12,503 nt of DNA from RYN-428 sp035648595 (GCA_035648595.1 DASRLH010000193.1:1-12503); one strand, 5' to 3'; positions 1 through 7,366 are shown, counted from the first letter of the stretch. Made by a program: numbers and translations. Notes: generated by a model from the sequence alone, not told the origin.

Positions 1-2
1 TG

Positions 3-125
3 AACAAGCTCAAACGCTGGCAACCCAAGAAACCAAATGGAAAGAATCTCAACGTCGGCATTCGACTCAAGCAGCAAATGTGCGGATGGAGCCGGGAAAG
101 CCTGATTCAGGCCCTATCGGCCTAA
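3..125 (+). CDS. Possible 3' end of an upstream gene, unrecognised
   Basis: This reading frame is open from the first bases of the window and ends with TAA at 123-125. It gives about 40 residues, basic and polar, with Lys/Arg/Gln-rich stretches and the end ESLIQALSA. About two thirds of its codons end in G or C, as in a real gene of this genome, whereas the competing frame over the same bases has clearly fewer. I do not recognise the family. It could be the C-terminus of a gene that begins outside the window, or a decayed remnant. The call rests only on codon bias and an open frame. Confidence 0.25.
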   Translation, partial: NKLKRWQPKKPNGKNLNVGIRLKQQMCGWSRESLIQALSA

Positions 126-280
126 ATGCGATAGCCCTGACCGGCGAACCGACATGGGTCGTTCCCGCCGATTACTCGTTCGGGCTGCTCAACCAATTCG
201 CGCGATCCGGCGATGCCGCCCGCGTACTGGCGTTTGTCAGACTTCTCCTCGAACGGTTTGAAGATGCGCTTGGAATGTAG
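80..280 (+). CDS. Small hypothetical ORF or gene remnant
   Basis: An ATG-started frame of 66 codons ends with TAG at 278-280; the frame is in fact open back to position 2. Only the part after about 126 has G+C-rich third codon positions, just where the overlapping frame (3-125) stops. One explanation is a single decayed gene whose frame shifts near 100-125; another is a short chance ORF. The residues include GEPTWVVPADYSFGLLNQF and a Leu/Arg-rich helix-like end, and resemble no family I know. No ribosome binding site is obvious upstream of 80. Confidence 0.2.
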   Translation: MRMEPGKPDSGPIGLNAIALTGEPTWVVPADYSFGLLNQFARSGDAARVLAFVRLLLERFEDALGM

Positions 281-405
281 CGAGGCCAAGGAGCATGTGC
301 CCTGTGCGGCCTCGGCGGGAGGATGAACCGCATCGCCGCGCGAACTGCGTCCGATAACTCGGCGCGTTAGCCAGGCACGTTTGTGAGAAAAGATTGCGAG
401 CCGTG

Positions 406-433
406 TTACCTTCCAACACATTTGCGTTATAGA
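406..433 (+). promoter_or_regulatory. Weak sigma-70-like promoter candidate for the kinase gene
   Basis: TATAGA (428-433) resembles a -10 box, with a poor -35 match TTACCT (406-411) at a 16-base spacing. It lies about 50 bases before the kinase start, in the only relatively A+T-rich part of the 281-483 gap. The -35 match is weak, so this is a guess. No other promoter or operator stands out in this gap. Confidence 0.2.
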
Positions 434-483
434 GTGACAGCACCGATTGCCGAGGCTGTACACCCCCAACGCGAGCTGCGCGG

Positions 484-3312
484 ATGAATACGTGCCCCAA
501 ATGCCTGAGGGAATTCTTACCGGAGACCGCCGGAGGACTCTGCCCGGCGTGCCTGCTGCAACAAGGCTTGCATTCGGATACAAGCGTTACCGGGGGATCC
601 TTGACACTGCCGGCGGGGAATGAAGCAGCCGCGAACGTGCAATTCTCCGGCGTCGCGATTCGGGAAGGGCCGGGAACTGTCATTGGTCGATACAAGTTGC
701 TTCAGCTTATCGGCGAGGGTGGGTTCGGCAGCGTTTTCATGGCCGAGCAGACGCAGCCGGTCCATCGCAAAGTCGCCCTGAAAATCATCAAGCTGGGCAT
801 GGACACCCGCGCCGTCATCGCCAGATTCGAGGCCGAGCGGCAGGCCCTGGCCCTGATGGATCATCCCCATATCGCACGCGTTCTCGATGCCGGCGCCACC
901 GAAACCGGCCGGCCTTATTTCGTCATGGAACTGGTCCGGGGCGATCCGATTACCGATTTCTGCGATGCCAATCACCTCTGTGTCTCCGAACGTCTCGATC
1001 TTTTCACACAGGTCTGCCGCGCCGTGCAGCACGCCCATCAGCGTGGAATCATTCATCGTGACATCAAGCCCGGCAACGTGCTGGTCAGCATGCAGGATGG
1101 TCGAGCCTTCGCGAGGGTGATCGACTTCGGCATCGCCAAAGCGCTGGCCGACCGCCTGACGGAAAAGACGCTTTTCACAGAATACCGGCAATTCGTCGGC
1201 ACACCCGCCTATATGTCGCCGGAACAGGCCGCCGGAACTCTCGACATCGACACGCGCACGGATGTCTATTCGCTGGGCGCGCTGTTGTATGAATTGCTCA
1301 CCGGCTCGGCCCCCTTCGACGCACGGGAGTTGCGCTCGGCGGCGTACGAGGAAATGCGCCGGATCATCCGTGAAGTCGAGCCGCCCAAACCCAGCACGCG
1401 GCTAAACCAGTCGATGCAAACGCTTGTGGGCATCGCGGCCAATCGCCGCACCGAATCCAAACGCCTCGGCGGGCTGGTTCGAGGTGATCTGGATTGGATC
1501 GTGATGAAAGCACTGGAGAAGGACCGCGCCCGCCGCTACGAATCCGCCAACGAACTGGCCGCCGACATCCTGCGTCACGCCACCGGCGAAGCGGTCATCG
1601 CGGTGCCGCCGACCGCGCTGTATCGCTTCGGCAAATTTGCCCGCCGTCACAAGGCGGCCCTGGCGACGGCGGCGGCGCTCTTCGGGGTCGCGATCGCCGG
1701 GGCATCCATCAGCGCCTGGCAGGCGATGCGCGCCCACCGGGCGCTGGCCGTCGCGGTGACCCGAACGAATGAGGCCGATAGCGCGCGGGCGCGGGCCCTA
1801 AAGGCCCGGGCCAACGCGATCGCCCAGACGCGGCTGGCCAAACATCAGTTGGCCGACGGCCTGGTCTCCCAGGGTGACGCGCTGCGTCTTGCCGGGCGGA
1901 CGCTCAACGCACGAGATCGACTTGTGCAATCCCGAAACCTTTATCAGGAGTTGGGGCTTTCGGTCATGCCGGCCGATCTGGGCCTTTTCAGTTTGGCGAT
2001 CGAACATCCACCCGCGCTGATGACCTATTCCGTCAAAGGCGTCGCGTGGAGCATTGCCTTCTCTCCGGATGGCCGCACCGCGCTCTCCGGGAGCCTGGAT
2101 GGAACTCTGAAACTTTGGGACCTCCCCACCGGCCAGGTACTGCGAACATTCCCGAAGCATGCCAGCGGGATCATCAGCGTCGCCTTCTCCCGCGATGGCC
2201 GGAGTGCCGCCTCCTGCTACTACGACCTCGCGATAAAACGGTGGGACATCGCCACCGGCAGGGAATTGAGCAACGTCACGGCGCGATTAAGCAACATGAT
2301 GCACGTTGCCTTTTCCCCTGACGGTCAAACGGCGCTGTGCTGTGGTTACGATCCCGCACCGAGACTCATAGACCTGGCCACCGGCGCGGAAATTCGCGCT
2401 TTCTCGGGGCACCTTGGAGGGGCGGAAAGCGTTGCCTTCTCGCCCGATGGCCGTACCGCGCTCTCCGGCAATGGCAGTGCGGTCGGTGGATTGACGCTTT
2501 GGGACATCGCCACCGGCAAGGAACTACGCACCTTTTCCGGCCATACTCACCTGGTGGAAAGCATCGCCTTCTCGCCCGATGGCCGTACGTTCCTCTCCGG
2601 CAGCCGGGATAGGACATTGAAATTGTGGGATGTGGCCACGGGCAGGAACCTTCGAACATTCTCCTCGCATACCGATGCGGTTGAAAGCGTCGCCTTCTCG
2701 CCCGATGGCCGCACCGCCCTCTCCGGCAGCGATGATGGAACACTCAAGCTGTGGGATATCGCCTCGGGCATGAACCTGCGCACCTTCGCCGGGCACACAG
2801 GACCCGTACACGGCGTTGTCGTCTCACCCGATGGCCGCGCGGCGCTCTCGTGCAGTAATGACGGGACGTTGAAACTTTGGGATCTATCGGCGGGCCAGGA
2901 ACCACGAACGTTCCAGGAGCACGGCGGTTCCGTGCAAAGCGTCGCCATTTCCCCCGATGGACGCATGGCGCTTTCCGCCAATCAGGACAAGACGTTGACG
3001 CTGCGGGACATTGCCACGGGCAAAAAAATGCGCGCGTTCTCGGGCCATGCCGCTCCTGTGGAGAGCGTTGCCTTCTCCCCGGATGGCCGAACGGCGCTTT
3101 CGGGCAGTGAAGACAAGACGTTGAAATTGTGGGACCTCTCGACCGGCAAGGAAATACGCACGTTCTCGGGTCATGGCGGCCCAGTGTATGCGTCGCGTTC
3201 TCCCCCGATGGCCGGATGGCGCTCTCGGCCAGCCACGATGGCACAGTGCGGCTGTGGGATATCGCGACGGCCAGGGAAATCCGCAGGTTCCTGGGGCATG
3301 CCGACTTTGTGA
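484..3312 (+). CDS. Membrane Ser/Thr protein kinase with WD40 repeats (frame broken near 3190)
   Basis: The predicted protein is a Hanks-type Ser/Thr kinase that would sense through its repeat domain and phosphorylate protein targets. Residues 4-7 and 20-23 (CPKC, CPAC) form a zinc-ribbon-like motif. The kinase domain spans about 67-350: glycine loop G77-E-G-G-F-G82, ATP-binding K100, E118, catalytic HRDIKPGN with D193, DFG at 214-216, and SPE at 245-247. A transmembrane helix lies near 390-412, followed by an Ala/Arg-rich, probably coiled segment and then nine WD40 repeats (SVAFSPDGRTALSGS, KLWDIATG) from about residue 520. From residue 903 the frame is wrong: the last 40 residues do not match WD40, while the matching sequence continues in another frame to 4166. 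Restoring one base at 3189/3190 gives about 1,227 residues. No clear Shine-Dalgarno precedes ATG 484. Kinase identity is certain; ligand and targets are unknown. Confidence 0.92.
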   Translation: MNTCPKCLREFLPETAGGLCPACLLQQGLHSDTSVTGGSLTLPAGNEAAANVQFSGVAIREGPGTVIGRYKLLQLIGEGGFGSVFMAEQTQPVHRKVALKIIKLGMDTRAVIARFEAERQALALMDHPHIARVLDAGATETGRPYFVMELVRGDPITDFCDANHLCVSERLDLFTQVCRAVQHAHQRGIIHRDIKPGNVLVSMQDGRAFARVIDFGIAKALADRLTEKTLFTEYRQFVGTPAYMSPEQAAGTLDIDTRTDVYSLGALLYELLTGSAPFDARELRSAAYEEMRRIIREVEPPKPSTRLNQSMQTLVGIAANRRTESKRLGGLVRGDLDWIVMKALEKDRARRYESANELAADILRHATGEAVIAVPPTALYRFGKFARRHKAALATAAALFGVAIAGASISAWQAMRAHRALAVAVTRTNEADSARARALKARANAIAQTRLAKHQLADGLVSQGDALRLAGRTLNARDRLVQSRNLYQELGLSVMPADLGLFSLAIEHPPALMTYSVKGVAWSIAFSPDGRTALSGSLDGTLKLWDLPTGQVLRTFPKHASGIISVAFSRDGRSAASCYYDLAIKRWDIATGRELSNVTARLSNMMHVAFSPDGQTALCCGYDPAPRLIDLATGAEIRAFSGHLGGAESVAFSPDGRTALSGNGSAVGGLTLWDIATGKELRTFSGHTHLVESIAFSPDGRTFLSGSRDRTLKLWDVATGRNLRTFSSHTDAVESVAFSPDGRTALSGSDDGTLKLWDIASGMNLRTFAGHTGPVHGVVVSPDGRAALSCSNDGTLKLWDLSAGQEPRTFQEHGGSVQSVAISPDGRMALSANQDKTLTLRDIATGKKMRAFSGHAAPVESVAFSPDGRTALSGSEDKTLKLWDLSTGKEIRTFSGHGGPVYASRSPPMAGWRSRPATMAQCGCGISRRPGKSAGSWGMPTL

Positions 3313-3770
3313 CCAGCGTTGCCTTCTCCCCCGATGGCCGCACGGTCCTTTCAGGCAGCTACGACGGCACCGCGAAGCTGTGGGACATCGCCACCGGCAA
3401 GCCACTTCATACATTTTCGGGACATGGCACGATTGTCCAGAGCGTCGCCTTTTCCCCCGATGGCCATACCGCGCTTTCCGGCGGCTATGACAGGACGCTG
3501 AAGCTGTGGGATGTTGCCACCGGCAAGGAACTGCGCACGTTTTCCGGGCACATGGGATTCGTGCAAAGCGTCGTCTTCGCCCCCGATGGCCGCACCGCGC
3601 TCAGCGGCAGCCAGGACGGGACGTTGAAGCTCTGGGACATTGCCACCGGCGAGGAACTTCGCACCTATTCGGGCCATGTCGGCAGCGTGCGCGGAGTCGC
3701 GTTCTCCCCCGACGGCGGCAGCGCGCTTTCCGGGAGCGAGGATGGCACCCTGAAGCTGTGGGACTTTGGA
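2040..3770 (+). repeat. Tandem coding repeat: 14 WD40 units of about 126 bp
   Basis: Fourteen coding units with a period of about 42 codons run without a gap across the kinase C-terminal half. Each carries the core AFSPDGRTALSGS, then KLWDIATG and a TFSGH end. Units 2 and 3 are the most diverged; units 4-6, 9 and 11-14 are strikingly alike at the DNA level, which suggests recent duplication or gene conversion. Fourteen units fit two seven-bladed beta-propellers. The junction of units 9 and 10 contains the one-base deletion. Confidence 0.9.
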
Positions 3771-4166
3771 CGGCCGGACACCTATTGCGATCTTGAGCCC
3801 AAAGTGCGGGCCGCTCAACTGTCTCTTCAGGTCAATCCGGGGAATCCGTCGGCTCTGGCGGTAATGGGCCAATGGCAGGCTTTCCGCGACATGGACGATT
3901 GGGCCCTGGAACTGTTCCAGGAGGCCCGTGCCGGCGGGGCAAGTGTTTCGCCGCTGATCCTGGGCCGCTGCGAGTGGAATCTCAACCGCTATGCCGACGC
4001 CAAGGCCGAGTACACCCGCGCCCTGGCAGCCTCGAACGACCCAGGCGAGCAGCGTTATCTTCAGATTTGTATCCAGGCAATCCAAGCCGCGACCTCCACT
4101 CCGGCCGCGACGCAACCCGATCGTCAAGTGACCCGCAAGGCCACGTCCCGGCTGGGATCACCATGA
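3129..4166 (+). CDS. C-terminal part of the WD40 kinase, displaced by a frameshift
   Basis: This frame carries the rest of the kinase gene. Its nominal GTG start at 3129 is probably not used: the first 20 or so codons overlap the upstream frame and do not look like WD40. From about 3190 five further WD40 repeats follow, ending near 3770, which brings the total to 14. The remainder (about 3771-4166) is a helical, TPR-like tail containing LSLQVNPGNPSALAVMGQW and a second unit around RYADAKAEYTRALAAS, then a Thr/Arg-rich end. The last codons overlap the sigma factor start as ATGA (4163-4166). Either the assembly lost one base and this is part of one protein, or the gene is truly broken and this part is untranslated. 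Without its own start signal it is unlikely to be an independent gene. Confidence 0.75.
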   Translation: MGPLDRQGNTHVLGSWRPSVCVAFSPDGRMALSASHDGTVRLWDIATAREIRRFLGHADFVTSVAFSPDGRTVLSGSYDGTAKLWDIATGKPLHTFSGHGTIVQSVAFSPDGHTALSGGYDRTLKLWDVATGKELRTFSGHMGFVQSVVFAPDGRTALSGSQDGTLKLWDIATGEELRTYSGHVGSVRGVAFSPDGGSALSGSEDGTLKLWDFGRPDTYCDLEPKVRAAQLSLQVNPGNPSALAVMGQWQAFRDMDDWALELFQEARAGGASVSPLILGRCEWNLNRYADAKAEYTRALAASNDPGEQRYLQICIQAIQAATSTPAATQPDRQVTRKATSRLGSP

Positions 4167-4900
4167 GCCTTTGGCCACGCGAACATGTCGGCGATGACCG
4201 GTTTGCCACGACCCAGTGGACGGTTGTTCTCGCGGCGGGCGCGGCCTCCCCGCAAGCCAATCAGGCGATGGCCCAGTTATGTCAGAACTATTGGGTGCCG
4301 CTTTATGCCTACCTGCGAAGAAAGGGTCACCAGCCGGCCGATGCCCAGGACATCGTGCAGGCCTTCCTGACAAGACTGATCGAAAAGGCTGCCGTGGCGG
4401 CGGCGGACCCCAATCGCGGGCGATTTCGGTGCTTCCTGATCTCTTCGCTTCAGAATTTCGTGGCCAACCGTCGTGATCACGAACTGGCTCAAAAGCGCGG
4501 CGGGAATCTGAAGAAATTCACCCTTGATTTCAACACAGCCGAAGCGGTCTACCACCGTGAACCATGTACCGACCTGACCCCTGAAAAGATCTTCGATCGC
4601 CAGTGGGCGATCGACCTGCTCAATCGTGTGCTGTCTCGCCTGCAGCGGGAGCACGCCGAATCCGGCAAGGAAGAATTATTCAGGCGGTTGAGTCCATGTC
4701 TAACAGGAGGTTCGGAGAATGTCGCGTACGCCAAGCTCGCTGCCGACCTTGGCATCTCTTCCGACGCGGTCAAGATGACTGTCAGCCGCCTGCGCAAACG
4801 GTATCGGACAATTCTCCGGGAGGCCATTGCCGATACCGTCGCCTCGCCAGAGGAGATCGATGATGAAATTCGCCATTTGTTCGAGGCGCTTTCAACCTAA
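4163..4900 (+). CDS. ECF-type RNA polymerase sigma factor, kinase-associated group
   Basis: A 245-residue sigma-70 family protein expected to direct RNA polymerase to specific promoters. Region 2 is seen at about 33-115 (NYWVPLYAYLRRKG, then DAQDIVQAFL at 60-69 and GRFRCFLISSLQNF), followed by the KRGGN segment typical of planctomycete members. Region 4, with the helix-turn-helix, is at about 189-214 (LAADLGISSDAVKMTVSRLR). The N-terminal TTQWTVVLAAG motif is also characteristic of the planctomycete ECF groups that sit beside Ser/Thr kinases. The start ATG at 4163 overlaps the kinase stop as ATGA, so translation is probably coupled. No anti-sigma factor gene is adjacent, so control by the kinase is the natural hypothesis, but it is inferred from gene order only. 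Confidence 0.9.
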   Translation: MSLWPREHVGDDRFATTQWTVVLAAGAASPQANQAMAQLCQNYWVPLYAYLRRKGHQPADAQDIVQAFLTRLIEKAAVAAADPNRGRFRCFLISSLQNFVANRRDHELAQKRGGNLKKFTLDFNTAEAVYHREPCTDLTPEKIFDRQWAIDLLNRVLSRLQREHAESGKEELFRRLSPCLTGGSENVAYAKLAADLGISSDAVKMTVSRLRKRYRTILREAIADTVASPEEIDDEIRHLFEALST

Positions 4901-5082
4901 TCCGCGAACCGCCGAAGATATTGTCGTGCCGTTATCTATTTGGGCGATTCGATTTAGCAGGTAATGAACGCGTGGCCGTCACGGCGGCGTCTGAGTCCAT
5001 GCCTCGAAAATCCGAATCGCCGCCCCCGTCGGTCGGACAATGCCGGCTGTCTGGCGCGCACATGGATTGATGGTGATCGTCC

Positions 5083-5247
5083 TCCGGTGTCCACGCCGGG
5101 GCAGAGCGTACCCGCGCCGCCTCGGATTGGGGGTGCGCTCGGGCTTTTAGCCGCCAAGACGCACTTCCGATCCGGGGCGGCGCGGCTTGGCGCGTTTGCT
5201 GCGATCCGCACCTCTGCCCGCCGCTCTACCCCGGCGTGGACACCGGA
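5083..5247. repeat. 165-bp nested inverted-repeat element
   Basis: Positions 5083-5108 and 5222-5247 are reverse complements over 26 bases with one mismatch (5102 against 5228); 19 of these pair without a break (core CCGGTGTCCACGCCGGGG). Inside lies a second inverted pair, 5112-5127 with 5170-5185, 16 bases with one mismatch (core CCGCGCCGCC). Smaller possible stems are GTGCG with CGCAC and TGCG with CGCA. The nested design fits a non-autonomous palindromic element or a structured RNA. There is no coding sequence inside it and no clear target duplication at its edges. Confidence 0.7.
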
Positions 5248-5323
5248 TGCAACTATCACGCATGGCACATGGGCGGCAAATAGCCCCGGGCGCCCCCCCT
5301 CGCGCGCCCGAGGCGAAACGACG

Positions 5324-5338
5324 ATGAATAAAATTCAT
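5324..5338. promoter_or_regulatory. Small perfect palindrome, possible operator
   Basis: ATGAAT, spacer AAA, ATTCAT forms a perfect 6-base inverted repeat in a locally A+T-rich patch about 210 bases before the first tad gene. TAAGAT (5338-5343) at its edge could serve as a -10 box, but no -35 box is found at the right distance. It may be an operator or simply chance. Confidence 0.2.
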
Positions 5339-5546
5339 AAGATACGATGCTGCAATGCCTTGCGCGTTAAGGGAAGCGAGTTTTGATTGTTGGAAACCGG
5401 CTCCGAAATGTCCCATTTTGATTCATCATGGCGTACCCCCGTTAAGTAACGGCACTTTCCTGCCGACTTCAACCAAAGCCGGTATCTGGATTGATCGGGG
5501 GAGACCCACGGGCAACGAGGATCCCGGCGGATGGAGGCTCCCTGCC

Positions 5547-6755
5547 ATGATGAATCGTCATAACCCGCGCGGCGTTCGTTCCCGACGTCGCGGCATGGTC
5601 CTGCTTTACGTGATGTTTGGAATGATCGTGTTTGCGCTGTTTGCATCATTGGCCGTGGACGTGGGGCATGCGCGGGTGACCAAGGTGCAGCTTCAGTTCG
5701 CGGCGGACGCGGCGGCGCGGGCCGCCTGCCAGGATTTGCCCAATGGAGTGCAGGCCGCGCGAAACACGGCTGTTTCAATGGCCGCCCAGGACTTCGCGGA
5801 TGGCAACTCCGTTGCGATCAACTCCTCCCAGGATGTCGTCTTTGGCGTGTGGAATCCCCTGACCAAAACCTTCACGCCGCAATCAGGCTACGCTCAGGCA
5901 AACTCAAACGCGGTGCAGGTGATCGCGCAGCGCACGGCGGCACGAGGCAACGCGGTGTCGATGAGCTTCGCCAAGATGTTCGGCAACAATTCCTGCGACG
6001 TACGCGCCACCTCAACGGCCTGCCTGACCGGCAACGCGGGGAATTATTCGATCATCGGCATGAATGGGATCACCATGTCCGTCAACGCCTATACCGACAG
6101 TTACAACGCGACCAATGGGGCATATGCCTCGGCGTCGGCCAGGCATAAGGGAGCGATTGCCTCCAACGGAAACATCGTGCTCTCCAATAGTGTGAAGGTT
6201 GATGGCGATTCACGATGCGGCGCGGGGAGGTCCACCACTCTCCTGAACAGCGCATCCGTCACCGGCCTCAATGCTCCGCTGGGCAGCGTCCTGAGCTATC
6301 CAAGCGTTACGATGCCGTCGTCCTACACTGATTTGGGGGATGTCAACATGAGCAGCGGCACCGCCTCGCTGCCGGGCGGAACCTACCTCCTGCACAATCT
6401 GGTGCTCAGCGGCACGGCTCACTTTACCTGGACCGGGCCGGTGAACCTGTACATCATGAACAGCTACGCGATCTCCGGCAGCGCGCAGATCGATACCTAC
6501 CAAAACCTTCCCAATAACCGCACCCTGTTCTTCCTCCCTTCATGCACGACCGCCACCTGGACGGGAACCAACATTTGCGTGGGCGAGCTTTACGCGCCCG
6601 ATACGGATTTCACGATCGGCGGCTCCGTGGAGTTGTTCGGCCGCGTAGTGGCGCGAACGATCAACAACACATCGAGCGGCGGCATGCACTACGATGAATC
6701 GATGTCGCCTCCGGGCGCCACCGCGGCCCGGTCGGCTGTCAGCATGGTTCAATAG
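5547..6755 (+). CDS. TadG-like pilus assembly protein with beta-helix-like tail
   Basis: A 402-residue protein with the N-terminal arrangement of TadG-related Tad proteins: a basic start (RSRRRG), one transmembrane helix at about 17-37, then VDVGHARVTKVQLQFAADAA, typical of the family. I chose ATG 5547 (another ATG follows at once at 5550) because GGAGG at 5533-5537 lies 9 bases upstream; the open frame extends back to 5355 but that part is unlike protein. From about residue 166 to 385 comes a Ser/Gly/Asn-rich repetitive region ending in YAPDTDFTIGGSVELFGRVV and MHYDES (380-385), which resembles the beta-helix-like domain (DUF7305 type) of some surface or pilus-tip proteins. It is probably exported and tethered to the inner membrane. 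Two Cys pairs may form disulfides. It leads the tad gene run, 27 bases before the tadE-like gene. Confidence 0.75.
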   Translation: MMNRHNPRGVRSRRRGMVLLYVMFGMIVFALFASLAVDVGHARVTKVQLQFAADAAARAACQDLPNGVQAARNTAVSMAAQDFADGNSVAINSSQDVVFGVWNPLTKTFTPQSGYAQANSNAVQVIAQRTAARGNAVSMSFAKMFGNNSCDVRATSTACLTGNAGNYSIIGMNGITMSVNAYTDSYNATNGAYASASARHKGAIASNGNIVLSNSVKVDGDSRCGAGRSTTLLNSASVTGLNAPLGSVLSYPSVTMPSSYTDLGDVNMSSGTASLPGGTYLLHNLVLSGTAHFTWTGPVNLYIMNSYAISGSAQIDTYQNLPNNRTLFFLPSCTTATWTGTNICVGELYAPDTDFTIGGSVELFGRVVARTINNTSSGGMHYDESMSPPGATAARSAVSMVQ

Positions 6756-6782
6756 CATCCGCAATTCGGACAGGAAAACGAT

Positions 6783-7301
6783 ATGCAATCCGCAAAACGC
6801 AACCTCGCGGTGCAAACCCCCATCCCAACCCTCCCCCGGCGTACCCGGGGAGAGGGAAGGATTCGCCGAAGCTCTCACGCACCCCAGCCAAGCCGCGCCG
6901 GCCGCGGCAGGGGGATCGCCATCCTTGAGCTAATGCTGGTGCTGCCGATTCTGCTGATGCTTTCGTTTGGCCTGGTGGACTACGGCTATTTCTTCTACCT
7001 CAAGAGCACCGTTCAGGGCGCCGGAGAAGCCGGCGCTCGCGCGGCAATCGTTACGGGCGCGGCCAATAGCGATGTCGCCACCGCCGTCACCAGCGTCATG
7101 TCCCTGGCGGGCATCCCCGCGGCCAACTACACCGTGACGACGGTGCCAACGGACATTACCACGGCCGCCACGGGAACGTATGTAAGCGTGACCGTGTCGT
7201 GCAGTTGGGGCACCGTTGGATATCACGCGCTGCCGGTGTTTATGGGTGGGATTTCCAATTCCAAGCAACTGGCGGGCGCGGGATCGATGCGCCGGGAATA
7301 G
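6783..7301 (+). CDS. TadE-like pseudopilin with unusually long leader
   Basis: A 172-residue minor pilin-like protein of the Tad system. ATG 6783 is supported by AGGA at 6772-6775, 7 bases upstream. The conserved segment GIAILELMLVLPILLMLSFG starts at residue 44. Gly44 followed by Glu49 matches the prepilin-peptidase rule (Gly at -1, Glu at +5), so cleavage after Gly44 is likely. The transmembrane helix spans about 45-64, followed by VDYGYFFYLKSTVQGAGEAGARAA, typical of TadE, and a Thr/Val-rich extracytoplasmic domain. The 44-residue leader is longer than usual for TadE and contains a translated palindromic repeat (6829-6856), making it rich in Arg and Pro. A 518-base gap separates it from cpaB. 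Confidence 0.8.
   Translation: MQSAKRNLAVQTPIPTLPRRTRGEGRIRRSSHAPQPSRAGRGRGIAILELMLVLPILLMLSFGLVDYGYFFYLKSTVQGAGEAGARAAIVTGAANSDVATAVTSVMSLAGIPAANYTVTTVPTDITTAATGTYVSVTVSCSWGTVGYHALPVFMGGISNSKQLAGAGSMRRE
6829..6856. repeat. G+C-rich palindromic repeat inside the tadE leader coding sequence
   Basis: CCCTCCCCCGG (6829-6839) pairs with CCCGGGGAGAGGG (6844-6856) through a short loop and one bulge. The style matches short palindromic repeats common between genes in planctomycetes and related phyla. Here it is read as part of TadE (residues about 16-25). The flanking sequence to about 6900 is also unlike pilin sequence and may belong to the same insertion. Confidence 0.6.
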
Positions 7302-7332
7302 CCCCAAACCCAAAGCAGGCTCCGCCCGCGGG

Positions 7333-7366
7333 CAAATCCGAATTCCCGAAATCCGAATTCCGAAAT
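7333..7366. repeat. Short degenerate AATCCGAA-type repeat
   Basis: Three near-copies of AAATCCGAATT follow one another here. A related block lies at 10567-10609 in the gap between cpaC and cpaE. Such blocks are common filler between genes in this group of bacteria; the function is unknown. Confidence 0.5.

Larger units (their letters stand above)
4901..5546. other. Gene-free spacer between sigma factor and tad locus
   Basis: I see no credible gene in these 646 bases. A 140-codon open frame at 4964-5386 consists mainly of Arg, Pro and Ala, has no family resemblance and runs through a nested inverted repeat, so it is probably spurious. The region holds the inverted-repeat element at 5083-5247, a palindrome at 5324-5338 beside a short A+T-rich stretch, and a small hairpin at 5439-5452 (CCGTT, loop AAGT, AACGG). 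The last 150 or so bases are probably the untranslated leader of the tad operon. No terminator with a T tract is visible after the sigma factor gene. Confidence 0.6.

Noticed and set aside
3150..3200. Programmed -1 ribosomal frameshift joining the two WD40 frames
   Set aside because: The direction fits -1, but there is no X-XXY-YYZ slippery heptamer before 3190 and no reason for a WD40 array to use it. A simple one-base loss explains the sequence better.
2040..3770. CRISPR-like or non-coding tandem array
   Set aside because: The 126-base period is a multiple of three, is in frame throughout and encodes WD40 motifs; there are no short repeats with unique spacers.
4964..5386. 140-codon forward ORF in the spacer
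   Set aside because: It is Arg/Pro/Ala-rich, crosses the nested inverted repeat, has no ribosome binding site and no recognisable motif.
5400..5546. Riboswitch (cyclic di-GMP, glycine or cobalamin type) in the tad leader
   Set aside because: Some short words resemble parts of known riboswitches, and a small hairpin is present, but the conserved cores and stem order are missing.
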